This document shows positions 25,720 through 36,078 of a DNA stretch of 64,000 bases, one piece after another (the stretch's first letter is position 1; the number at the start of each line of letters is the position of its first letter). This DNA is from Scylla paramamosain (Eukaryota > Arthropoda > Malacostraca > Decapoda > Portunidae): contig NC_087163.1 of assembly GCF_035594125.1 (NCBI RefSeq), positions 9,524,001-9,588,000 on the forward strand. The letters run 5' to 3'. Below the pieces are notes generated by a model that was not told the DNA's origin, ran no database searches, and worked only from the letters and a program-made list of their open reading frames with translations. Position numbers and translations under genes: made by a program.

Positions 25720-27230
25720 TAAATTAGTGGGATTTGGCAGGTAACTGTGAAATGTAGTCTGTGTTGAGGGTATTTCTTGTGTTAACTTATTAACAATGTT
25801 ACAAAAATATTCATTAAACAATTCAGCTATATCATGATTATCTGATAATAATTAAATGTCAAAATTTCTGGAATTAGGGAGTTTGTGAATACTTTTCCCC
25901 AGTGTATTATTAATAATCCCAAATGTATTCTTAGAATTACCTGTATTTTCTTTAGATTTAAATTTATAATAATTTGCTTTTGCAGTTTTAATAAAAAATG
26001 TTAGAGTATTCTTATACTTCTTGAAGGTATTTTCATATGTTAATGGCCATTTGGCATATAGTTTTTGTAACCAGTTGCATTCTTTAATAGATTTTCTAAT
26101 GGCCAAGGTTATATAAGGTTTATTCATGTTTTTCCTTCATTATGCATTTACATTTTCAAAAGTGATTGTTATATAGATATAAAAAGTATTCCATATAAAT
26201 GCTAAAAATCCTCATCAACATTGGTATTTGCAATCTCTTCACTCCATCTACAATTACTCAAGTCTTGTATAAAACTGTCAATAGCAGTATCAGATTTCCT
26301 TATATATAACCTTATTTTCTCACAGATTGTATTTTTTATTTCTAATGAAAACAAAGCAAATATTAGGAAGTGATCACTAATTGATGAATACAAAATTCTG
26401 CTTAAGCTATAATTTCCTACATTATTAGTCCATATGTGATTAATAATTGTTGTCGAAGATTCAGATACTCTTGTAGGTGTAGTTATGACAAGAATAAAGT
26501 AAATTTGCAAAACTGTGTCATTATTAGCTAACAAGTTAATATTTAAATCTTCTGTTATGTAACACTGTAAGTTTGTTTGTGATACTACTTCTAATAGGCT
26601 TTCAAGTGACATAAGAAATTCATTAATGCTAGAGTTTGGAGCTCTATAAACCAATCCAGTGATAAATATGTCAAAAATAGTGATTCCATGTGAGGAACCT
26701 GTAAGGAAGCTATTTCCATTACCACACCATTATACATTTCATCTAAGTATATTGCCAACCCGCCCCTATGTGTGTTCTTGTTTCTAAAGTAGCCACTGAT
26801 GTTGTACAGTGATGAAATGTTGTCATTCAAGCAAGTTTCCTATAAACATAAGGCAATAAACATTAAGTTGAGTCAAACACTGCTGGGTTATCATGTCTAG
26901 GTGAGTAGGTGCACTGCTTATGTTAAAAGATAGAATATTGAAGTTTGTAGAATCACTGGGTAAATTTAAGCCTTGCTCATTACAAAAATAATAATCACAT
27001 ATAGTTTATAGGTTCTTTGATTGGAATTATCTATTGATTTTCTGTTATAAATGTATGATGGGAGGTAATTGAATTTATCAGTAGTATCAATGGAAGATGT
27101 ATGAGTTCCTTCATTAATAGTATTTAAGAAATCAGTATTATTTAAATTACAGAATGGAAGAAACACCTGATTACCATCCATGGTTATTATGGGTCTGATT
27201 AGGAATCACTAATTACTAACCATTTTACAT
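25720..27230 (-). pseudogene. LINE-B ORF2 N-terminal half: endonuclease and linker
   Basis: A LINE family different from CR1-like and LINE-A. Minus-strand pieces: THRGGLAIYL and NISSLYNISGYF (26830-26591), VYRAPNSSINEF, a degraded EDLNINL where GDFNINL is expected, RVSESSTTIINHIWTNN and SISDHFLIF with the SDH motif (26654-26202), then a linker with NKPYITLAIRKSIKE and SKNTFGIINNTLGK (26127-25852). Stops and frameshifts separate these. RT is missing, because the copy is followed directly by CR1-like copy 0. Confidence 0.65.
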
Positions 27231-27299
27231 TAGTGACCTTTTTTTGCCACCATGAGTTGAGTTTCTGGTCACTTGTTGTCTGACTTCGCTGCTCCTTCT

Positions 27300-27850
27300 T
27301 TGATCCTGTTCCTTAGAAGTGCCTTTGGGTCTGCTGTCATCATCCACTTTGCAACATCACCACTGCTTCATGCACCAGCAGCAGACACCTCCAAACAAGT
27401 GTCACTATTTGTACATGTGGAAGCAGAGGCTCCTTCAGAAGTACTACTTCCCATGCTTGCACCAGCTGCAGCACTTCTGGTCCTTTGATCAGAAGGGTGT
27501 CTGTGGGTTCTGTTCGGTGTTGGCTCACTATTCCTGGGGTGACTTGGTGTTGAAATTTCATTTGAGTTGCTGGCATCAGTTAATCTTTTCTTAATAATGA
27601 GCTTGGTGTGCCTGAAGAAAGCCACTTTGCCCTCATTTCATGCTTGTTTCAACTGAGGTAGTTGTGCTTTTCTTATGGTCTGTGAAGCAGAGCACAAGTC
27701 TTCATTGATGAAAATTCTCATGCCTTGAAGCTTAGTGATGTTCTGTAACACTGCTTCATGATCAATGAATCTTGAGAAATGAGTGATTATGGGCCGGGCT
27801 TGGTGGTTGCCCCACTTGGTGTACTCATTCTAGTTGGATATTCAGTAGTT
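27300..27850 (-). pseudogene. LINE-B ORF1p C-terminal domain
   Basis: Read on minus from the (GA)n tract: THFSRFIDHEAVLQN, MRIFINEDL, a leucine/lysine stretch, and FFRHTKLIIKKR. This is the layout of ORF1p C-terminal nucleic-acid-binding domains of L1/L2/CR1-type LINEs (family knowledge). A TGA separates QLKQA from the last block. It continues into the low-complexity Ser/Ala segment at 27625-27368 and then ORF2 (25720-27230). The N-terminus was lost at the microsatellite. Confidence 0.6.
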
Positions 27851-27875
27851 GTAGCTTGTGCTCCAATAGTTGGCC

Positions 27876-27880
<5 letters not shown>

Positions 27881-27944
<64 letters not shown>

Positions 27945-27945
27945 A
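27881..27945. repeat. (GA)n microsatellite
   Basis: GA tract with one A insertion near 27935; cuts the LINE-B copy. Confidence 0.97.
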
Positions 27946-28344
27946 TAAGAACAATTGCAATCCTGAGGATTGCTAAGTTGAATAAGAGTGATTGAGAATG
28001 AAAATGGATGGAAGGAGCATAAATGCAAAGAAGATGCATGGAGGAATAGTGGAAAGGAGTAGAGGATAGGAAAAGAGAATACTTATTTCTCAATACTTCC
28101 TCTCTCCCTCTAATTCTTCACTCACTCCTCATCCTTACTGCTTCTATTTATTCTATATACTTTCTCCCCATTTTCCCATTCTCATCTTTCACCCTTCCTC
28201 CACTTCCTTGTCTCGTGTACTCTTCTTCCCTGGTTATGTCCCTTCTTCCCCTTTTTTCCTTTCCTCTCCCTTCCTCTTTCATCTTGTTTCAAACTTCCCT
28301 CCTTGTCACCTCCCCTCCTCCTTATCTGTCAGAGAGAAGGGACA
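27946..28344. other. Unassigned; pyrimidine-rich on plus from about 28090
   Basis: C/T-rich sequence mirroring the purine-rich tract that follows; no gene is seen. Confidence 0.4.
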
Positions 28345-28362
28345 AGGGAGAGGAGGGTAGGG

Positions 28363-28449
<87 letters not shown>

Positions 28450-28646
28450 GGGAAGGAATGGGGAGGGAAAGAGGGAAGGGAGAGGAGGGCAGTGAAGAAG
28501 AAGGGAAGGAAGGGAGAGGAGGGCAGGGAAGGAAGGGAGAGGAGGCCAGGGAAAGAGGGAAGGGAGAGGAGGGCAGGAAAGGGGGAGAGAAGGAAGAGGG
28601 TAGGGAATGTGGAGGGAAGGAGAGAAGGGAGAGAAGAGCAGGTAAG

Positions 28647-28726
<80 letters not shown>
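28345..28726. repeat. Long polypurine tract with two (GA)n blocks
   Basis: About 380 bp almost entirely A and G on plus. It holds (GA)n at 28369-28445, a GGGAAGG/GAGAGGAGGG-type variable middle with about a dozen pyrimidines, and (GA)n at 28651-28726. The large Arg/Glu/Gly frames on plus and Ser/Leu/Pro frames on minus are by-products. Confidence 0.95.
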
Positions 28727-28730
<4 letters not shown>

Positions 28731-28887
28731 TATTAATAATCAATATTTGTGCTTAGTGCATTACTGCTTCATCTCCACAGCTGTAAGCATAGGCTTACAG
28801 GCCTAGGCATCTGTAGCATGGTTGCATTAGACGCTTGGTAGTTATTAGATGCCTTTCTTCAAGAAAAATGTGTGTCTAATGTGCTGG

Positions 28888-29003
28888 TAAATATGGTAAT
28901 TCCTCTTCTTTATCTTCAGCCTCTTTCTCGTCACTGCAATGTTAGTAAATATGGTAATTCCTCTTCTCTATCTTCAGTCTCTCTCTCATCACTGCAATGT
29001 TAC
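28888..29003 (+). repeat. 58-bp tandem duplication inside a LINE-A fragment
   Basis: 28888-28945 and 28946-29003 are near-identical (TAAATATGGTAATTCCTC at each start). Confidence 0.85.
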
Positions 29004-29360
29004 ATCTTCTTGCTAACTTCTACCATTATTTTTATGCTAACTGGTCTTCTGATCTTCCCCTCCTCCTACACCCTTGCTGCACAAGACTACTTTCTCTCAC
29101 CTCTATTCTGTCCTCCACTCTAATGCAAGTTAACTAGTATTTTCAACCATTCATCCCTTTTTCTTGTAAACTTTGTAATTCCCTGCGTGCATCTATATTT
29201 TCTTGCCTCCTATGACTTGAACTCTTTCAAGAGGGAGATTTCAAGAAACTTATCCTTCAGTTTGGATAATCCTTTTGGCTCTTCTTTTGTGGCTTGTACT
29301 CTCAGTGGGCTTTTTTTTTTTCTTTCTTTTTTTGTTGCCTCCTCTTACATAAAAAAAAAG
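29004..29360 (+). mobile_element. LINE-A 3' end fragment, diverged
   Basis: Matches LINE-A ORF2 C-terminus and 3' UTR (10700-11100): TGCACAAGACT, CTCACCTCTATTCTGTCC, CATTCATCCCTTT, TTTCAAGAGGGAGATTTCAAG, then TTTTTGTTGCC and a short A-run. More diverged than 7567-7875. The LINE match itself begins in the duplicated segment at about 28915. Confidence 0.8.
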
Positions 29361-29790
29361 AAAATCTTTAGTTACCATCAGTGTAATACTCTTAAGTACT
29401 CCATAAAAACACTAAGATATCGATTTGAAGGTGAGATAAATCTTTAGCCTTGAGAGACTATAGCCCTGACCAGGGGAATAGAAGGATGGTGCCTTAGTTG
29501 TTGGGAACATAATGAGTGTGAGGTCCTAAAATTACTTTTGGAACCTTTGTTCTTGTTGTGACTTCATTACCATATTATTCATGAGAAAGATAAGGAAAGT
29601 TATCATTGTTAATTTTGAAAAGCACATTCCATATTTATATTGGCAAGCCATAGTCACCCAACAGTTTGCCAAACTGCATAATTATAAGTACAGGTTTTTC
29701 AGATTTCTTGGTCTGTCATGTGGGCCTCATCTTGAAGAAATATTTAAGGTTAGGGTTATAATTGGATTTTTTCTTTATTTTTTTTTTAAG
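29361..29790 (+). other. Presumed intron upstream of the host exon
   Basis: AT-rich sequence ending in a polypyrimidine stretch (TTTTTTTAAG at 29781-29790), a good 3' splice site. No coding signal otherwise. Confidence 0.4.
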
Positions 29791-29978
29791 GCAGAACTAA
29801 CAACTGCATGGGCTGAAGTTGAGGAGCAAGTGTTGGTATGGAGTGTGATAGGAACTCCTGTGGAGGTGTGGCAGCAGGAAGGTGGTTTGATCTCCCTGGC
29901 AGCTTCCTCTGAAGTCAATCTCCTTAGTCTTCTCACCAACCCTTATGCCTCTACCGTTGATATTGGTCTAGGACCTAG
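29791..29978 (+). CDS. Candidate host-gene exon (unknown protein)
   Basis: 188-nt candidate coding exon. It is preceded by a long T-rich stretch and AG, and followed by GTAAGT, a consensus donor. It is open in one frame from codon 1 (GCA) and ends in phase 2 with AG. The peptide begins AELTTAWAEVEEQVLVWSV and includes GTPVEVWQQEGGLISLA and LLTNPYASTVDIGLGP, a composition unlike the retroelements here. The next exon (31125-31242) restores the frame exactly. I do not recognise the family. Flanking exons must lie outside the window or be hidden in it. Not a retrocopy if both splice sites are real. Confidence 0.55.
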
Positions 29979-31124
29979 GTAAGTCTATAGTTATATTTTT
30001 ATAAATTGATATATTTGAAAGAAAATGAAAATCTCATTGTGGAGTGGTCATCAATAATCTACAATTGAATCAGTGTTAGTGGTTATATCATAATTCAGCC
30101 AATACTTAAGATCAAGGCAGCCTATGTCAAGTATGCTTGATTTTTCTTGGAGAATATTGTTGATCATAGGTAGTCCAGATTGATATGCAGTCATAAAATA
30201 TTTCCCTTCTGAGCACCTACAGAGTAGAGCTACAGCATTTTAACAAAACAGATGACTTGAAAGTCTCACTTTCTAGTTTAGTGGAGCTGCTTAGAATAAT
30301 TACACATTGAACCTTGCACATGATAGATATAAAATATTCTGATATGTATAGAAATGCCTTAGTTATTTGCTTCAATATCACTATTGATAACTCTGATGCA
30401 GTCTGTATGTGGCTGACCCAGATGACCACTTTTCATGTAACTATAGTGAGTGCATTCAGGATATCTTGAGAGGCCACATCCTTTGTCTGCCAGCACCATG
30501 GATAAAAGCAATTTATTCTCATAACATAATTTTGGATGTTATCACTTGAGATCTGGATGAAGACACTGATAATATCTTTTAATTATTTACTACACAATAA
30601 AAGGATGCTTTAATACTTGTAAATTTTCATTTATTTATGTTTGAGTTTTTCTCATTGTACTAATGAAAGCCTCCTCTTCATGATGCAGCAAACTGTGAGT
30701 GTATTAGTGTTAAGGGCCTAAAATGACCTCCTCTCAGAGATAGTGAGTCACAAGCACTGACTCCAAGTGGTGCAGGCTGTCTTGGTATTGAATAAAAAAC
30801 ATGATTACCATCCATTGTGACTATAATGTTAAGTTTCTGATCATGAGTGATGTCATCAGTGTAATCATTGAAAAATGAGAAACTAAGATACGAGTCATTG
30901 AAAACTGTACTCATATTAGGAAAGGAGAAAATATGTAGTGTTCTTAGCAGTAACTAAGTAATTAAGTAATCAAGTAGGACTGCCAGGCTGAGTATAGTTG
31001 GGAAGCAGGCATGGCCTATCAAGATATACTCACTATAATGTGTTATCTCACTAATCAAAAATTTTCTTTATTTTCAAAATTTTTTATTTCCAATGGCATA
31101 CATGATATAATATTTTACACACAG
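29979..31124 (+). other. Presumed intron between the two host exons
   Basis: 1,146 bp from GTAAGT to TTTTACACACAG. It contains a short minus-strand stretch (about 30690-30950) with GATTACCATCCAT and MDGNHVF-like coding, resembling the LINE-B end at 27130-27190. Otherwise AT-rich, with no gene. Confidence 0.45.
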
Positions 31125-31242
31125 CATGGGAGTATACTCCAGGCTGGGTATGAGTGTTAACAGTCTTCCAGGAAGGACTGTTGTAACTTCCACCACACAA
31201 GCTGCAGCATCTGTTGATGTCACTGCTGTGTTGGCATTACAG
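31125..31242 (+). CDS. Second candidate host-gene exon
   Basis: 118 nt between a TTTTACACACAG acceptor and a GTTAGT donor. Joined to the previous exon's trailing AG, its leading C makes a Ser codon, and the frame stays open to the end (phase 0). The peptide includes MGVYSRLGMSVNSLPGR and TTQAAASVDVTAVLALQ. Exon size, phase match and consensus sites together support a real gene on the plus strand whose other exons are not found here. Function unknown. Confidence 0.55.
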
Positions 31243-32409
31243 GTTAGTTTTAATCTGTCTTTTATATCCTTATAGGAGGGAGTAGATAGGTAAAAGGTGC
31301 AGCAATGTTCAAACAGGAATTCCTGAGGCTATTTTTTTTCCATAATTATACTGTGTGTGAAGATCTTTAAATGAAGCAGCAAGGATAATTTTCAGAGGTG
31401 GGACCTGTTTGTTGTTATATTACACTGTTACTGACAAAGTTATATTTTTGAATAATAATAATGGTCTCATTAATTAACTTTTTTGTTCCATGAATTTATT
31501 GCATACTGAATTTTGGCTCAAGTGTATATCAGCTCCTCAGCACTGTCACTCATTGGTACTGCTTGTTATTTGGTCACTGGAACATTCAACAACCAATGAT
31601 GACCACTGATACAGGTAGCAGTGAATGCCTGGCTGGTAGGTTCACTACTGAGACAGAGCAGTTGGTGTGATTTGCTGCTGATATGGACAAAGCCAGCTTC
31701 AAAAGTTTTGGGGATTCAAGAAAATCTCCAGAAAAGTGATAAAAATGCAATAGGTTCACCAGTTGTTGGGAAGAAATGCTTCACTTTTATTTATTTACTT
31801 ATTTATTTCTAATACACAAGGGAGGCAAACCAAGAGCCAAAGCAAATTTAGGAAAAAAAAATCTAATTATCTCTACCAAAAAAAAAAAGAACGGAAATAA
31901 TGGGGAACTTGTATGTAGAGTTTTCCATCAGATGTCTCACAAGTCACTGGGCCATTGGATTGAAAAAAGCCACAACTTACCTTAACTTTCCTATGTTCAT
32001 GCAAGAAATCTTTGTTGAATTATCAGCACACACAACTGATATAGTCAATAAACTTTGTAGCAAAAATGTAGTAAATACCCATACTCATATATTTGTTGTA
32101 TTTTCCTGAAAACCAAGCCAGATTGTTCAGTACAGATTTTTTTCTCCCCATATAAAGAAAATGAGCCCTGCCTGTCCTCTAAAAATTTTCAACTTATATT
32201 AAACCCTTGAAAATGTATTAATAACTTCTTTAGTTTTAATAAATTTTTAATTAAGTCAATGAGTCATTAATGGTAGCATCAAGAAACTTTATCTGATTTG
32301 ATCTGGAAATAGTCTTGCTATTAATTATAAATAGAGGAAGATTTTGAGAGTTTTTATATGTACAATAGTATAAAGCATGTTTTCAGTGTTAATAGTGAGT
32401 GTGTTACAT
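31243..32409. other. Unassigned AT-rich sequence, possible intron
   Basis: A-runs near 31853-31890. No gene or clear repeat; consistent with intronic sequence of the same gene. Confidence 0.35.
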
Positions 32410-32638
32410 AGCCACCATTGACATACTGTAGCTTTACAAGTTCTTGTAAGTATTGAATAGTTGACATGATTCTGTGAAGAAGTTTAGTGAGGATGATTTT
32501 CTGGGAATGGAAGACTAAGGTACTTTTTGTGAGCCACCTCTATCATGATAGCATGAAAACAAGGAAAGTTAAACCAAGGTTATGAGCTTTGGAGTTTAGA
32601 GAAGGTACATGGAATGTATGCCTTGATGCTAGAGCCTT
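32410..32638 (-). mobile_element. LINE-A copy, part downstream of the E2 insertion
   Basis: Minus-strand LINE-A endonuclease-to-RT linker: GGCATACATTCC, ACCTTGGTTTAACTTT and GATAGAGGTGG align with 8998-9095. It is the continuation of 37797-38115; E2 lies between the two parts. Confidence 0.7.
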
Positions 32639-32775
32639 ACTGAAGTACATGAGACTTACCGTAGGTCAGTTGAAATGTGCTTTGGATTTTGCGAGGCAAA
32701 TCATCTCTGCTAGATGGGAGCTTTCACATGAGACACGCTGCGCTTCGCTACACTGTCAGTCTTTAAAGAGTACAA
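32639..32775 (-). repeat. E2 3' terminal region
   Basis: Plus-view ACTGAAGTACATGAGAC at the outer edge, then GGTCAGTTGAAATGTGC and the ITR-like core CTGCTAGATGGGAG with TTTCACATGAGACACGCTG. The last part is the inverted counterpart of the 5' terminus at 37690-37760. Confidence 0.75.
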
Positions 32776-32878
32776 CCACCCACATGAATCATCACCTCCC
32801 AACCACTCAAGTCTGGAAAGTCACTGTGTCACTGGGAAACCCAAAATCCACCACTTAACAAAGGGAGGGAGCGTAGGG

Positions 32879-33045
32879 CATGTGAAAACTCCCATCTAGC
32901 AGAGGTGATTTGCCTCGCAAAATCCGAAGCACATTTCAACTGACCTACAGTAAGTCTCATGTACTTCAGTAATTTTACTTCAGTAAATCACCTGTCTGCT
33001 AGATGGCACTGTCACATGAGATTTTAAAGTCTTGTGGGTGTTGTA
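32879..33045 (-). repeat. E2 internal complementary region (circle-junction copy)
   Basis: 32879-32970 is the reverse complement of 32639-32730 (four transitions). It runs without a gap, through AGTAATTTTACTTCAG (32968-32983), into an inverted copy of the 5' terminus (to about 33030). This is what DIRS elements use to template complete ends from circular intermediates (family knowledge). Confidence 0.8.
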
Positions 33046-33201
33046 TTCATCTAATCCTGTCAAATGCCACATCATGTAAACAGGTGTAAACAAAACTCCC
33101 TAGGAGAGCCCAATCTTCATTATGGAAACATAACATTACCCTCACTGAATATAATAAATCAAAACATGTAAAACCCAACATAACATATACATAAACACGA
33201 A

Positions 33202-34315
33202 TTACACAGAACCCAGCACCGCCTCTTGAAATGGGTCTGTGTCCCAGAGTATATCCTTATTATAATGCCTAGCAAATGTGGCCTCCCGCATCCAACCAGC
33301 CTTGGCCATGATAGTGGAAATTGGCATGGCCAGCGCCTTGGCCATAGATGCCGAAGCAGGTCTTAACACTACCTGCAGTGAACCTCTTGGTGTCAATCCC
33401 ACACCTATCTAACATTGTCGAGCCACCTGCCCACCCTGTCTTTAGAAACACTCCTATGAGGTTTTATGTAATTGATGAGTAGTTTCCCATCTGCATTCCC
33501 AAATTCTGCCCGGAGCTTCTCAGTTCTCACTATATTTTACTTCATGGTCATAAATACACACAGCCCTTTATCCTGAGTATTAGCTCCAAACTCAGTTGTC
33601 TGAACATTAAATTTGGACTGGCATTGCTTGATGTTACCCCCTAACAAAACTGAAACAGAGTCTTCTCCAAAGGCGATGTTCCTCAGCATTAACAAGTGCA
33701 ATGTTTGAACCCTGGCTGCTTGCGTCAGTGCCATCAGCATCACCAACTTGAGTGACAGGTCCTTCAAAGAAAGGCTGTGTAGCGGGTCCATGGTCCTTAT
33801 CCTCTGCAACACAGGTTTCATATCCCAGATCGCCGCATACCTGGGTGTAGAAGGGCGCAAGTTGAAAACACCGCGCAGAAACCTACTGATGAGACGGTGA
33901 TTCCCTGCCCTGCATCCTTCCACCATGATGCCTAGGACTGAGAGAGCCCCCCTCGCTGTGTTAATACTCTCATAGCCCACACCTCTGTGAAAAGTATGAG
34001 ACAAAAAATTTAAGATGTCGGCAACAGAGGGAGTAAGGGGATTATGTTCCCTCGACTACAAAAGTGTGACCACCTCTTGATGTTAGGGCTGTATTGTCTT
34101 TCAGTCCCTGGTTTCCAGGAAGCCATGATGATTTCCGTACCCTCTTCAGATACTCCACATGCTCCGAGTTGTGTCCTGACAGCTGACAAGCTGTCCTCTG
34201 CAGAGGACGTATGCAGGAGCACATTCCTCCTGCTCCGTATGAGCCGAGGGTCCTCTACCAGCAGCCAAAGTAGCACGCTCATCCAAGATTGCAATGGCCA
34301 GAGGGGGAACGACAA
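33202..34315 (-). pseudogene. E2 tyrosine recombinase, frameshifted
   Basis: Equivalent of residues about 590-927 of the E3 Pol. Pieces: 34315-34010 (GVSEEGTEIIMASWKPGT), 34004-33537 (FHRGVGYESINTARGALS, QAARVQTLHLLML with the first catalytic Arg, GGNIKQCQSKFNV), 33451-33202 (TAGSV then RPASAS, KAGWMREATFARHYNK with Trp and the Tyr nucleophile). At least two frameshifts and one premature stop. As in E3, the H-x-x-R box begins with Gly. Confidence 0.8.
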
Positions 34316-34322
34316 TCCATCC

Positions 34323-36078
34323 TCAGGCCCTTTCCCCCCTTAACTTCTGTAAACATCTAGGGATCAGAGAGAATGAAGGAAAGAGGTAAACTAATTCAAA
34401 CTGTGCCCATGGCATTGTAAAAGCATCAACATGGGCTGCCTCTGGGTCCAGTGTCCAGGGACAGAATTGAGCCACTTGCTTGTTTAAATGGGATGCAAAC
34501 AGGTTTATGTAAGGACTCTCAAAGATATTACACAACTCCTGAAATATCATCTTGTTTAGCTGCCACTCATGCCTGTCATTAAAGGAACGGGATGCAGCAT
34601 CTGCCAACACATTGTGCTTGCCCGGTATGTGAGAAGCTGTAATCCAGGCACCATTTCTAATGCACCAGTCCCATATACCAAAACAAATGTCATCATAAAC
34701 TACCAACTTAACGCTGCCCATCTCATTCACATAATTAATCACCGTAGTGTTATTACACAGCACCTTGATGTGCAATCATCTGAGGAGATGGGTAAAAGAT
34801 TTCAAGGTGAATAATATAGCCATTAGTTCACGTGCATTAATGTGCAAAAAGTACCTCATCAGGGGACCATTTGCCATTAGTAATGAGGCCATTGAGGCAA
34901 CCTGCCCTACCTAGATTTGATGCATCTGTAAACATCTCAATATCTGGTGCCTTTCTGAATATCTTCCTGTCCTGAGTCTCCAGTTTTGTAATCCACCAGT
35001 TCAAATCTGTCCTAATCTCATCAATAATATCCATCCATCCATTAAAATCTCCACACACCTTTTCCAAAGCCTTGATCTTTGCCCTTTCTATCCTTCTATA
35101 ATGCAGCTTCCCTATCTCTAGAGCTGGGATTGCTGCCACCAGGAATCCAACCACCCTAGCCACAACTCTAATTTTCTCTTTTGTTTTATTGACTAAAAGA
35201 GGTGCAGTGTTACAGAATCTTATCCCGCCTACACTCAGGCAGGGTAACTGTCATGGCAACCGAATTTGTCACATTGCCTAAATACTCTATATGTGTAGTG
35301 GGAATCAATACAGTTTCTCCACATTTATGCAGAAACCAACTCTCTGCAACAACTGAATAGTGTCATTCATGCACTCATAACACCCAGGCGAAGAGCTGCT
35401 ACACATAAGCGTATCATCTGTAAAACTAGTAATGGTGTGGCCCATCTTTCTTAGTGTTGAGAAAACAGGCTTCATAAGTTTTGTAAAGAGACAAGGTCCT
35501 TCCTAAATACCATTAGGCAGACAGGTGAATTGGTAGATCTTACCTGACCATCTGAAACAAAGATATTGCTGTTGTTCCTCTGCTATTCGCACTGAATAAT
35601 ATGCCTTCTTAAGATCAGTAGAGGCCATGAAATCATCTTGACTAACTAGCTGTATTGCTTGTTCAAAGGTTCTCCATCTTAAAGTGTTTATAGCCCACAT
35701 GCCTGTTCAGTTTCTCTAGATTTAACACCATCCTATAGTTCCCCATCTTATTCTTCCTCAGGAAGATGGGTGAAATGATTTGATGATCCTGTCTATGTGT
35801 CTCCTTGATGGCCTTTAAATCTAACAACTTACTAACCTCCTGATGCATAATAGCTGTCTCTTCCTCACTGAACACATACTGATATTCTCACTAAATAAGT
35901 GTCCAATACTATCCTCATCTATATCAAGATGACAGTGTACCATTATATCCAAAATGAACGGATCACTCGTAAGCTCATGCCACTCACAGACAAACTTGTG
36001 AAGTTGACCAGCTTCAAACTGCTGGCTCACCTGAGTTAACACCAGGGGTTGTGTTGACCCCAGCCTCACAAGTTTTTT
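34323..36078 (-). pseudogene. E2 Pol: RT and RNase H, multiple frameshifts
   Basis: Pieces in order: 36069-35821 (FEAGQLHKF, SDPFILDIMVHCHLDID), 35875-35663, 35700-35503 (ASTDLKKAYYSV, QFTCLPNG), the palm near 35430-35400 where FIDD has become FTDD, 35163-34837 (RNase H start EMFTDASNLG), and 34775-34323 (CNNTTVINYVNE, HIPGKHNVLADAAS, NLFASHLNKQ). Catalytic changes are visible: Ile to Thr in the RT box, CDN to CNN and ADE to ADA in RNase H. The copy is inactive by sequence as well as by frame. Confidence 0.82.

Noticed and set aside
27779..27880. Host exon in front of the (GA)n tract on plus
   Set aside because: The opposite strand encodes a recognisable LINE ORF1p C-terminal domain (THFSRFIDHEAV, FINEDL).
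30678..30914. Separate minus-strand gene in the host intron
   Set aside because: Short frame resembling the LINE-B stretch at 27130-27190 (MDGN motif, GATTACCATCCAT); treated as a possible LINE-B remnant only.
33202..33402. Stand-alone small recombinase gene
   Set aside because: It is the last third of the frameshifted E2 recombinase; the other parts lie in order just upstream.
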